Shown here: positions 50,161 through 62,644 of the stretch, one piece after another
Position numbering within the stretch: position 1 is the stretch's first letter
Layout of the letters: each line of letters opens with the position of its first letter
NCBI RefSeq assembly: GCF_029227915.1
Contig: NC_079875.1
Location: 1,240,001 to 1,304,000 of the forward strand
DNA: 64,000 nt
Direction of reading: 5' to 3'
Source of the DNA: Hydractinia symbiolongicarpus
Taxonomy: Eukaryota; Cnidaria; Hydrozoa; Anthoathecata; Hydractiniidae
Translations under genes and position numbers: made by a program
Notes under the pieces: generated by a model
Told to the model about the DNA's origin: nothing
The model's database searches: none
Seen by the model: only the letters and a program-made list of their open reading frames with translations

Positions 50161-53100
50161 TCGGGAAATGAGTTTACACCCCGGGTACTTTCTTTGTATA
50201 CTTTTGACTATACGAGCCGAGTCCGGGATTTACGGGAAATCGCAGGTTTTCGTTTGCCGGCGATTAAACTTCTTTTATTCAGCGTCTCATCAAAAATGAA
50301 AACATTTTTGAAAACTACAAGTCTCATGCGTTTTAGTGGTGAAAAAATAATTTAAAAAATCTTTCGGGAAATGAGTTTACTCACAGGGTACTCGCTTTGT
50401 ATACTTTTGACTATACGGGCCGAGTCCGGGAATTACGGGAAATCGCAGGTTTTCGTTTGCCGGCGATTAAACTTCTTTTATTCAGCGTCTCATCAAAAAT
50501 GAAAACATTTTTGAAAACTACAAGTCTCATGCGTTTTAGTGGTGAAAAAATAATTTAAAAAATCGTTCGGGAAATGAGTTTACACCCTGGGTACCCTCTT
50601 TGTATACTTTTGACTATACGGGCCGAGTCCGGGATTTACGGGAAATCGCAGGTTTTCGTTTGCCGGCGATTAAACTTCTTTTATTCAGCGTCTCATCAAA
50701 AATGAAAACATTTTTAAAAACTACAAGTCTCATGGGCTTTAGTGGTGAAATAATAATTTAAAAAATCTTTTGGGAAATGAGTTTACTCCCTGGGTACTTT
50801 CTTTGTATACTTTTGACTATACGTGCCGAGTACGGGATTTACGGGAAATCGCAGGTTTTCGTTTGCCGGCGATTAAACTTCTTTTATTCAGCGTGTCATC
50901 AAAAATGAAAACATTTTTGAAAACTACAAGTCTCATGCGTTTTAGTGCTGAAAAAATAATTTAAAAATCCGGTCTGGAAATGAGTTTACTCACTGGGTAC
51001 TTTCCTTGTATACTTTTAACTATACGGGCCGAGTCCGGGATTTACGGGAAATCGCAGGTTTTCGTTTGCCGGCGATTAAACTTCTTTTATTCAGCGTCTC
51101 ATCAAAAATGAAAACATTTTTAAAAACTACAAGTCTCATGGGCTTTAGTGGTGAAAAAATAAATTAAAAAATCGTTCTGGAAATGAGTTTACTCACAGGG
51201 TACTTTCTTTGTATACATTCGACTATACGGGCCAAGCCCGGGATTTACGGGAAATCGCGGGTTTTCGTTTGCCGACGATTAAACCTCTTTCATTTAGCGT
51301 CTCATCAAAAATGAAATATTTTTTTGAAAACTACAAGTCTCATGCGTTTTAGTGGTGAAAAAATAATTCAAAAAATCGTTTCGGAAATGAGTTTACTCAC
51401 AGGGTACTTTCTTTGTAAACATTCGACTATACGGGCCAAGCCCGGGATTTACGGGAAATCGCGGGTTTTCGTTTGCCGGCGATTAAACAACTTTCATTAA
51501 GCGTCTCATCAAAAATGAAAACATTTCTGAAAACTACAAGTCTCATGCGTTTTATTGGTGAAAATTAATTTAAAAAATCGTTCGGGAAATGAGTTTACTC
51601 CCTGGGTACTTTCTTTGTATACTTTTGACTATACGGGCCGAGTCCGGGATTTACGGGAAGTCGCGGGTTTTCGTTTGCCGGCAATTAAACTTCTTTTATT
51701 CAGCGTCTCATCAAAAATGAAAACATTTTTAAAAACTACAAGTCTCATGGGCTTTAGTGGTGAAATAATAATTTAAAAAATCGTTCGGGAAATGAGTTTA
51801 CACCCCGGGTACTTTCTTTGTATACTTTTGACTATACGAGCCGAGTCCGGGATTTACGGGAAATCGCAGGTTTTCGTTTGCCGGCGATTAAACTTCTTTT
51901 ATTCAGCGTCTCATCAAAAATAAAAACATTTTTGAAAACTACAAGTCTCATGCGTTTTAGTGGTGAAAAAATAATTTAAAAAATCGTTCGGGAAATGAGT
52001 TTACTCACAGGGTACTCGCTTTGTATACTTTTGACTATACGGGCCGAGTCCGGGAATTACGGGAAATCGCAGGTTTTCGTTTGCCGGCGATTAAACTTCT
52101 TTTATTCAGCGTCTCATCAAAAATGAAAACATTTTTGAAAACTACAAGTCTCATGCGTTTTAGTGGTGAAAAAATAATTTAAAAAATCGTTCGGGAAATG
52201 AGTTTACACTCTGGGTACCCTCTTTGTATACTTTTGACTATACGGGCCGAGTCCGGGATTTACGGGAAATCGCAGGTTTTCGTTTGCCGGCGATTAAACT
52301 TCTTTTATTCAGCGTCTCATCAAAAATGAAAACATTTTTAAAAACTACAAGTCTCATGGGCTTTAGTGGTGAAATAATAATTTAAAAAATCTTTTGGGAA
52401 ATGAGTTTACTCCCTGGGTACTTTCTTTGTATACTTTTGACTATACGTGCCGAGTACGGGATTTACGGGAAATCGCAGGTTTTCGTTTGCCGGCGATTAA
52501 ACTTCTTTTATTCAGCGTGTCATCAAAAATGAAAACATTTTTGAAAACTACAAGTCTCATGCGTTTTAGTGCTGAAAAAACAATTTAAAAATCCGGTCTG
52601 GAAATGAGTTTACTCACTGGGTACTTTCCTTGTATACTTTTAACTATACGGGCCGAGTCCGGGATTTACGGGAAATCGCAGGTTTTCGTTTGCCGGCGAT
52701 TAAACTTCTTTTATTCAGCGTCTCATCAAAAATGAAAACATTTTTAAAAACTACAAGTCTCATGGGCTTTAGTGGTGAAATAATAATTTAAAAAATCGTT
52801 TGGGAAATGAGTTTACTCCCTGGGTACTTTCTTTGTATACTTTTGACTATACGGGCCGAGTCCAGGATTTACGTGAAATTGCGGGTTTTCGTTTGCCGGC
52901 GATTAAACTTCTTTTATTCAGCGTCTCATCAAAAATGAAAACATTTTTGAAAACTACAAGTCTCATGCGTTTTAGTGGTGAAAAAATAAATTAAAAAATC
53001 GTTCTGGAAATGAGTTTACTCACAGGGTACTTTCTTTGTATACATTCGACTATACGGGCCAAGCCCGGGATTTACGGGAAATCGCGGGTTTTCGTTTGCC

Positions 53101-53408
53101 GACGATTAAACCTCTTTCATTTAGCGTCTCATCAAAAATGAAAAATTTTTTGAAAACTACAAGTCTCATGCGTTTTAGTGGTGAAAAGATAATTGAAAAA
53201 ATCGTTTCGGAAATGAGTTTACTCCCTGGGTACTTTCTTTGTATACATTCGACTATACGGGCCAAGCCCGGGATTTACGGGAAATCGCGGGTTTTCGTTT
53301 GCCGGCGATTAAACAACTTTCATTAAGCGTCTCATTAAAAATAAAAACATTTCTGAAAACTACAAGTCTCATGCGTTTTATTGGTGAAAATTAATTTAAA
53401 AAATAGTT
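50161..53408 (+). repeat. 8-mer/9-mer (1624/1826-bp) higher-order repeat
   Basis: Copies start at 50161 and 51785 with CACCCCGGGTAC and ACGAGCCGAG. They share GTACTCGCTTTG, ACGTGCCGAGTACGGG, TTTAGTGCTGAAAA and AAATCCGGTCTGG marks at offset 1624. The second copy then has one extra unit (GTCCAGGATTTACGTG near 52861), making the offset 1826-1827. The pair is carried over in the right large copy (about 58.28-61.53 kb), and a further start of it lies at 62.94 kb. Confidence 0.82.
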
Positions 53409-53450
53409 CGGGAAATGAGTTTACTCCCTGGGTACTTACTTTGTATACTT

Positions 53451-56400
53451 TTGACTATGCGGGCCGAGTCCGGGGTTTACGGGAATAGGCGGGTTTTCGT
53501 TTGCCGGCGATTAAACTTCTTTTATTTAGCGTCTCATCAAAAATGAAAACATTTTTGAAAACTACAAGTCTCAAGCGTTTTAGTGGTGAAAAGATAATTT
53601 AAAAAATCGTTTTGGAAATGAGTTTACTAGCAGGGTACTTTCTTTGTATACATTCGACTATACGGGCCAAGCCCGGGATTTACGGGAAATCGCGGGTTTT
53701 CGTTTGCCGGCGATTAAACCGCTTTCATTAAGCGTCTCATCAAAAATGAAAACATTTCTGAAAACTACAAGTCTCATGCGTTTTAGTGGTGAAAAAATAA
53801 TTTAAAAATTCGTTCCGGAAATGAGTTTACTCACTGGGTACTTTCCTTGCATACTTTTGACTATACGGGCCGAGTCCGGGATTTACGGGAAATCGCGAGT
53901 TTTCGGTTGCCGGCGATTAAACTTCTTTTATTCAGTGTCTCATCAAAAATGAAACCATTTTTAAAAACTACAAGTCTCATGGGCTTTAGTGGTAAAATAA
54001 TAATTTAAAAAATCGTTTGGGAAATGAGTTTACTCCCTGGGTACTTTCTTTCTATAATTTTGACTATACGGGCCGAGTCCGGGATTTACGGGAAGTCGCA
54101 GGTTTTCGTTTGCAGGCGATTAAACTTCTTTTATTCAGCGTCTCATCAAAAATGAAAACATTTTTGAAAACTACAAGTCTCATGCGCTTTAGTGGTGAAA
54201 AAATAATTTAAAAAATCGTTCGGGAAATGAGTTTACACCCTGGGTACTCTCTTTGTATACTTTTGGCTATACGGGCCGAGTCCGGGAATTACGGGAAATC
54301 GCAGGTTTTCGTTTGCCGGCGATTAAACTTCTTTTATTCAGCGTCTCATCAAAAATGAAAACATTTTTGAAAACTACAAGTCTCATGCGTTTTAGTGGTG
54401 AAAAAATAATTTAAAAAATCGTTCGGGAAATGAGTTTACAACCTGGGTACCCTCTTTGTATACTTTTGACTATACGGGCCGAGTCCGGGATTTTCAGGAA
54501 ATCGCAGGTTTTCGTTTGCCGGCGATTAAACTTCTTTTATTCAGCGTCTCATCAAAAATGAAAACCTTTTTAAAAACTACAAGTCTCATGGGCTTTAGTG
54601 GTGAAATAATAATTTAAAAAATCGTTTGGGAAATGAGTTTACTCCCTGGGTACTTTCTTTGTATACTTTTGACTATACGGGCTTAGTCCAGGATTTACGG
54701 GAAATTGCGGGTTTTCGTTTGCCGGCGATTAAACTTCTTTTATTCAGCGTCTCATCAAAAATGAAAACATTTTTGAAAACTACAAGTCTCATGGGCTTTA
54801 GTGGTGAAAAAATAATTTAAAAATTCGTTCCGGAAATGAGTTTACTCACTGGGTACTTTCCTTGCATACTTTTGACTATACGGGCCGAGTCCGGGATTTA
54901 CGGGAAATCGCGAGTTTTCGTTTGCCGGCGATTAAACTTCTTTTATTCAGCGTCTCATCAAAAATGAAAACATTTTTGAAAACTACAAGTCTCATGCGCT
55001 TTAGTGGTGAAAAAATAATTTAAAAAATCGTTCGGGAAATGAGTTTACACCCTGGGTACTCTCTTTGTATACTTTTGACTATACGGGCCGAGTTTGGGAA
55101 TTACGGGAAATCGCAGGTTTTCGTTTGCCGGCGATTAAACTTCTTTTATTCAGCGTCTCATCAAAAATGAAAACATTTTTGAAAACTACAAGTCTCATGC
55201 GTTTTAGTGGTGAAAAAATAATTTAAAAAATCGTTCGGGAAATGAGTTTACAACCTGGGTACCCTCTTTGTATACTTTTGACTATACGGGCCGAGTCCGG
55301 GATTTACAGGAAATCGCAGGTTTTCGTTTGCCGGCGAATAAACTTCTTTTATTCAGCGTCTCATCAAAAATGAAAACATTTTTGAAAACTACAAGTCTCA
55401 TGCGCTTTAGTGGTGAAAAAATAATTTAAAAAATCGTTCGGGAAATGAGTTTACACCCTGGGTACTCTCTTTGTATACTTTTGACTATACGGGCCGAGTC
55501 CGGGAATTACGGGAAATCGCAGGTTTTCGTTTGCCGGCGATTAAACTTCTTTTATTCAGCGTCTCATCAAAAATGAAAACATTTTTAAAAACTACAAGTC
55601 TCATGGGCTTTAGTGGTGAAATAATAATTTAAAAAATCGTTTGGGAAATGAGTTTACTCCCTGGGTACTTTCTTTGTATACTTTTGACTATACGGGCTTA
55701 GTCCAGGATTTACGGGAAATTGCGGGTTTTCGTTTGCCGGCGATTAAACTTCTTTTATTCAGCGTCTCATCAAAAATGAAAACATTTTTGAAAACTACAA
55801 GTCTCATGCGTTTTAGTGGTGAAAAAATAAATTAAAAAATCGTTCTGGAAATGATTTTACTCACAGGGTACTTTCTTTGTATACATTCGACTATACGGGC
55901 CAAGCCCGGGATTTACGGGAAATCGCGGGTTTTCGTTTGCCGGCGATTAAACCTCTTTCATTAAGCGTCTTATCAAAAATGAAAAAATTTTTGAAAACTA
56001 CAAGTCTCATGCGTTTTAGTGGTGAAAAGATAATTGAAAAAATCGTTTCGGAAATGAGTTTACTCACAGGGTACTTTCTTTGTATACATTCGACTATACG
56101 GGCCAAGCCCGGGATTTACGGGAAATCGCGGGTTTTCGTTTGCCGGCGATTAAACAACTTTCATTAAGCGTCTCATCAAAAATGAAAACATTTCTGAAAA
56201 CTACAAGTCTCATGCGTTTTATTGGTGAAAATTAATTTAAAAAATCGTTCGGGAAATGAGTTTACTCCCTGGGTACTTTCTTTGTATACTTTTGACTATA
56301 CGGGCCGAGTCCGGGATTTACGGGAAGTCGCGGGTTTTCGTTTGCCGGCAATTAAACTTCTTTTATTCAGCGTCTCATCAAAAATGAAAACATTTTTAAA

Positions 56401-59400
56401 AACTACAAGTCTCATGCGTTTTAGTGGTGAAAAAATAATTTAAAAAATCGTTCGGGAAATGAGTTTACAACCTGGGTACCCTCTTTGTATACTTTTGACT
56501 ATACGGGCCGAGTCCGGGATTTACAGGAAATCGCAGGTTTTCGTTTGCCGGCGATTAAACTTCTTTTATTCAGCGTCTCATCAAAAATGAAAACATTTTT
56601 AAAAACTACAAGTCTCATGGGCTTTAGTGGTGAAATAATAATTTAAAAAATCGTTTGGGAAATGAGTTTACTCCCTGGGTACTTTCTTTGTATACTTTTG
56701 ACTATACGGGCTTAGTCCAGGATTTACGGGAAATTGCGGGTTTTCGTTTGCCGGCGATTAAACTTCTTTTATTCAGCGTCTCATCAAAAATGAAAACATT
56801 TTTGAAAACTACAAGTCTCATGGGCTTTAGTGGTGAAAAAATAATTTAAAAATTCGTTCCGGAAATGAGTTTACTCACTGGGTACTTTCCTTGCATACTT
56901 TTGACTATACGGGCCGAGTCCGGGATTTACGGGAAATCGCGAGTTTTCGTTTGCCGGCGATTAAACTTCTTTTATTCAGCGTCTCATCAAAAATGAAAAC
57001 ATTTTTGAAAACTACAAGTCTCATGCGCTTTAGTGGTGAAAAAATAATTTAAAAAATCGTTCGGGAAATGAGTTTACACCCTGGGTACTCTCTTTGTATA
57101 CTTTTGACTATACGGGCCGAGTCCGGGAATTACGGGAAATCGCAGGTTTTCGTTTGCCGGCGATTAAACTTCTTTTATTCAGCGTCTCATCAAAAATGAA
57201 AACATTTTTGAAAACTACAAGTCTCATGCGTTTTAGTGGTGAAAAAATAATTTAAAAAATCGTTCGGGAAATGAGTTTACAACCTGGGTACCCTCTTTGT
57301 ATACTTTTGACTATACGGGCCGAGTCCGGGATTTACAGGAAATCGCAGGTTTTCGTTTGCCGGCGATTAAACTTCTTTTATTCAGCGTCTCATCACAAAT
57401 GAAAACATTTTTGAAAACTACAAGTCTCATGCTCTTTAGAGGTGAAAAAATAATTTAAAAAATCGTTCGGGAAATGAGTTTACACCCTGGGTACTCTCTT
57501 TGTATACTTTTGACTATACGGGCCGAGTCCGGGAATTACGGGAAATCGCAGGTTTTCCTTTGCCGGCGATTAAACTTCTTTTATTCAGCGTCTCATCAAA
57601 AATGCAAACATTTTTAAAAACTACAAGTCTCATGGGCTTTAGTGGTGAAATAATAATTTAAAAAATCGTTTGGGAAATGAGTTTACTCCCTGGGTACTTT
57701 CTTTGTATACTTTTGACTATACGGGCTTAGTCCAGGATTTACGGGAAATTGCGGGTTTTCGTTTGCCGGCGATTAAACTTCTTTTATTCAGCGTCTCATC
57801 AAAAATGAAAACATTTTTGAAAACTACAAGTCTCATGCGTTTTAGTGGTGAAAAAATAAATTAAAAAATCGTTCTGGAAATGATTTTACTCACAGGGTAC
57901 TTTCTTTGTATACATTCGACTATACGGGCCAAGCCCGGGATTTACGGGAAATCGCGGGTTTTCGTTTGCCGGCGATTAAACCTCTTTCATTAAGCGTCTT
58001 ATCAAAAATGAAAAAATTTTTGAAAACTACAAGTCTCATGCGTTTTAGTGGTGAAAAAATAATTGAAAAAATCGTTTCGGAAATGAGTTTACTCACAGGG
58101 TACTTTCTTTGTATACATTCGACTATACGGGCCGAGTCCGGGATTTACGGGAAGTCGCGGGTTTTCGTTTGCCGGCAATTAAACTTCTTTTATTCAGCGT
58201 CTCATCAAAAATGAAAACATTTTTAAAAACTACAAGTCTCATGGGCTTTAGTGGTGAAATAATAATTTAAAAAATCGTTCGGGAAATGAGTTTACACCCC
58301 GGGTACTTTCTTTGTATACTTTTGACTATACGAGCCGAGTCCGGGATTTACGGGAAATCGCAGGTTTTCGTTTGCCGGCGATTAAACTTCTTTTATTCAG
58401 CGTCTCATCAAAAATGAAAACATTTTTGAAAACTACAAGTCTCATGCGTTTTAGTGGTGAAAAAATAATTTAAAAAATCTTTCGGGAAATGAGTTTACTC
58501 ACAGGGTACTCGCTTTGTATACTTTTGACTATACGGGCCGAGTCCGGGAATTACGGGAAATCGCAGGTTTTCGTTTGCCGGCGATTAAACTTCTTTTATT
58601 CAGCGTCTCATCAAAAATGAAAACATTTTTGAAAACTACAAGTCTCATGCGTTTTAGTGGTGAAAAAATAATTTAAAAAATCGTTCGGGAAATGAGTTTA
58701 CACCCTGGGTACCCTCTTTGTATACTTTTGACTATACGGGCCGAGTCCGGGATTTACGGGAAATCGCAGGTTTTCGTTTGCCGGCGATTAAACTTCTTTT
58801 ATTCAGCGTCTCATCAAAAATGAAAACATTTTTAAAAACTACAAGTCTCATGGGCTTTAGTGGTGAAATAATAATTTAAAAAATCTTTTGGGAAATGAGT
58901 TTACTCCCTGGGTACTTTCTTTGTATACTTTTGACTATACGTGCCGAGTACGGGATTTACGGGAAATCGCAGGTTTTCGTTTGCCGGCGATTAAACTTCT
59001 TTTATTCAGCGTGTCATCAAAAATGAAAACATTTTTGAAAACTACAAGTCTCATGCGTTTTAGTGCTGAAAAAATAATTTAAAAATCCGGTCTGGAAATG
59101 AGTTTACTCACTGGGTACTTTCCTTGTATACTTTTAACTATACGGGCCGAGTCCGGGATTTACGGGAAATCGCAGGTTTTCGTTTGCCGGCGATTAAACT
59201 TCTTTTATTCAGCGTCTCATCAAAAATGAAAACATTTTTAAAAACTACAAGTCTCATGGGCTTTAGTGGTGAAAAAATAAATTAAAAAATCGTTCTGGAA
59301 ATGAGTTTACTCACAGGGTACTTTCTTTGTATACATTCGACTATACGGGCCAAGCCCGGGATTTACGGGAAATCGCGGGTTTTCGTTTGCCGACGATTAA

Positions 59401-61568
59401 ACCTCTTTCATTTAGCGTCTCATCAAAAATGAAATATTTTTTTGAAAACTACAAGTCTCATGCGTTTTAGTGGTGAAAAAATAATTCAAAAAATCGTTTC
59501 GGAAATGAGTTTACTCACAGGGTACTTTCTTTGTAAACATTCGACTATACGGGCCAAGCCCGGGATTTACGGGAAATCGCGGGTTTTCGTTTGCCGGCGA
59601 TTAAACAACTTTCATTAAGCGTCTCATCAAAAATGAAAACATTTCTGAAAACTACAAGTCTCATGCGTTTTATTGGTGAAAATTAATTTAAAAAATCGTT
59701 CGGGAAATGAGTTTACTCCCTGGGTACTTTCTTTGTATACTTTTGACTATACGGGCCGAGTCCGGGATTTACGGGAAGTCGCGGGTTTTCGTTTGCCGGC
59801 AATTAAACTTCTTTTATTCAGCGTCTCATCAAAAATGAAAACATTTTTAAAAACTACAAGTCTCATGGGCTTTAGTGGTGAAATAATAATTTAAAAAATC
59901 GTTCGGGAAATGAGTTTACACCCCGGGTACTTTCTTTGTATACTTTTGACTATACGAGCCGAGTCCGGGATTTACGGGAAATCGCAGGTTTTCGTTTGCC
60001 GGCGATTAAACTTCTTTTATTCAGCGTCTCATCAAAAATAAAAACATTTTTGAAAACTACAAGTCTCATGCGTTTTAGTGGTGAAAAAATAATTTAAAAA
60101 ATCGTTCGGGAAATGAGTTTACTCACAGGGTACTCGCTTTGTATACTTTTGACTATACGGGCCGAGTCCGGGAATTACGGGAAATCGCAGGTTTTCGTTT
60201 GCCGGCGATTAAACTTCTTTTATTCAGCGTCTCATCAAAAATGAAAACATTTTTGAAAACTACAAGTCTCATGCGTTTTAGTGGTGAAAAAATAATTTAA
60301 AAAATCGTTCGGGAAATGAGTTTACACCCTGGGTACCCTCTTTGTATACTTTTGACTATACGGGCCGAGTCCGGGATTTACGGGAAATCGCAGGTTTTCG
60401 TTTGCCGGCGATTAAACTTCTTTTATTCAGCGTCTCATCAAAAATGAAAACATTTTTAAAAACTACAAGTCTCATGGGCTTTAGTGGTGAAATAATAATT
60501 TAAAAAATCTTTTGGGAAATGAGTTTACTCCCTGGGTACTTTCTTTGTATACTTTTGACTATACGTGCCGAGTACGGGATTTACGGGAAATCGCAGGTTT
60601 TCGTTTGCCGGCGATTAAACTTCTTTTATTCAGCGTGTCATCAAAAATGAAAACATTTTTGAAAACTACAAGTCTCATGCGTTTTAGTGCTGAAAAAATA
60701 ATTTAAAAATCCGGTCTGGAAATGAGTTTACTCACTGGGTACTTTCCTTGTATACTTTTAACTATACGGGCCGAGTCCGGGATTTACGGGAAATCGCAGG
60801 TTTTCGTTTGCCGGCGATTAAACTTCTTTTATTCAGCGTCTCATCAAAAATGAAAACATTTTTAAAAACTACAAGTCTCATGGGCTTTAGTGGTGAAATA
60901 ATAATTTAAAAAATCGTTTGGGAAATGAGTTTACTCCCTGGGTACTTTCTTTGTATACTTTTGACTATACGGGCCGAGTCCAGGATTTACGTGAAATTGC
61001 GGGTTTTCGTTTGCCGGCGATTAAACTTCTTTTATTCAGCGTCTCATCAAAAATGAAAACATTTTTGAAAACTACAAGTCTCATGCGTTTTAGTGGTGAA
61101 AAAATAAATTAAAAAATCGTTCTGGAAATGAGTTTACTCACAGGGTACTTTCTTTGTATACATTCGACTATACGGGCCAAGCCCGGGATTTACGGGAAAT
61201 CGCGGGTTTTCGTTTGCCGACGATTAAACCTCTTTCATTTAGCGTCTCATCAAAAATGAAAAATTTTTTGAAAACTACAAGTCTCATGCGTTTTAGTGGT
61301 GAAAAGATAATTGAAAAAATCGTTTCGGAAATGAGTTTACTCCCTGGGTACTTTCTTTGTATACATTCGACTATACGGGCCAAGCCCGGGATTTACGGGA
61401 AATCGCGGGTTTTCGTTTGCCGGCGATTAAACAACTTTCATTAAGCGTCTCATTAAAAATAAAAACATTTCTGAAAACTACAAGTCTCATGCGTTTTATT
61501 GGTGAAAATTAATTTAAAAAATAGTTCGGGAAATGAGTTTACTCCCTGGGTACTTACTTTGTATACTT
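53451..61568 (+). repeat. Large tandem duplication, right copy (8118 bp, 40 units)
   Basis: The left junction near 53451 is chimeric: a unit beginning ATAGTTCGGG with the rare GGGTACTTACTTTG switches to TATGCGGGCCGAG, the start of the repeated block. The same left half near 61550 continues instead to ACGGGCCGAG, which is the original right flank. That identifies the crossover within GTATACTTTTGACTAT. Differences from the left copy seen by eye include TTTCGGTTGCC near 53903 and GTATACATTCG near 53648 (GTAAACATTCG in the left copy). Confidence 0.9.
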
Positions 61569-62644
61569 TTGACTATACGGGCCGAGTCCGGGATTTACGG
61601 GAAATCGCGCGTTTTCGTTTGCCGGCAATTAAACTTCTTTTATTCAGCGTCTCATCAAAAATGAAAACATTTTTAAAAACTACAAGTCTCATGGGCTTTA
61701 GTGGTGAAATAATAATTTAAAAAATCGTTCGGGAAATGAGTTTACACCCCGGGTACTTTCTTTGTATACTTTTGACTATACGGGCCGAGTCCGGGATTTA
61801 CGGGAAATCGCAGGTTTTCGTTTGCCGGCGATTAAACTTCTTTTATTCAGCGTCTCATCAAAAATGAAAACATTTTTGAAAACTACAAGTCTCATACGTT
61901 TTAGTGGTGAAAAAATAATTTAAAAATTCGTTCCGGAAATGAGTTTACTCACTGGGTACTTTCCTTGCATACTTTTGACTATACGGGCCGAGTCCGGGAT
62001 TTACGGGAAATCGCGAGTTTTCGTTTGCCGGCGATTAAACTTCTTTTATTCAGCGTCTCATCAAAAATGAAAACATTTCTGAAAACTACAAGTCTCATGC
62101 GTTTTAGTGGTGAAAAAATAATTTAAAAAATCGTTCGGGAAATGAGTTTACACCCTGGGTACTTTCTTTGTATACTTTTGACTATACGGGCCGAGTCGGG
62201 GATTTACGGGAAATCGCAGGTTTTCGTTTGCCGGCGATTAAACTTCTTTTATTCAGCGTCTCATCAAAAATGAAAACATTTTTGAAAACTACAAGTCTCA
62301 TGCGTTTTAGTGGTGAAAAAATAATTTAAAACATCGTTCGGGAAATGAGTTTACACCCTGGGTACTTTCTTTGTATACTTTTGACTATACGGGCCGAGTC
62401 CGGGAATTACGGGAAATCGCAGGTTTTCGTTTGCCGGCGATTAAACTTCTTTTATTCAGCGTCTCATCAAAAATGAAAACATTTTTGAAAACTACAAGTC
62501 TCATGCGTTTTAGTGGAGAAAAAATAATTTAAAAATTCGTTAGGGAAATGAGTTTACTCACTGGGTACTTTCCTTGTATACTTTTGACTATACGGGCCGA
62601 GACCGGGATTTCCGGGAAATCGCGGGTTTTCGTTTGCCGGCGAT
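61569..62644 (+). repeat. Right flank of the large duplication, C'-like units
   Basis: These five units follow 42.70-43.72 kb at offset about 18874: CATACGTTTTAGTGG near 61892, GAGTCGGGGATT near 62193, AAAACATCGTTCGGG near 62328 and GAGACCGGGATTTCCGGG near 62599. Near 62640 the run switches, within GCCGGCGATTAAAC, to a class Y right half with CCGCTTTCATTAAGCG. Confidence 0.72.

Larger units (their letters stand above)
44724..53450 (+). repeat. Large tandem duplication, left copy (8727 bp, 43 units)
   Basis: Units from 44724 to 53450 return in the same order from 53451, at offset 8727 up to about 47.9 kb and 8118 from about 49.5 kb on. The 609-bp step is an extra 3-mer in this copy. Marks shared by both copies include CTTTCTATAATTTTGAC near 45320 and 54047, GTATACTTTTGGC near 45528 and 54255, GAGTTTGGGAATT near 46363 and 55090, ATCACAAATG near 49274 and 57393, and CATGCTCTTTAGAGG near 49310 and 57429. 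Few differences were noticed. The unit combines a short C-like start with B-like units. Confidence 0.9.

Noticed and set aside
44724-61568. Assembly artefact as the sole explanation of the large duplications
   Set aside because: The copies carry private substitutions and a 609-bp difference, and each junction is a clean in-register chimera, so a true duplication is more likely. It cannot be excluded without reads.
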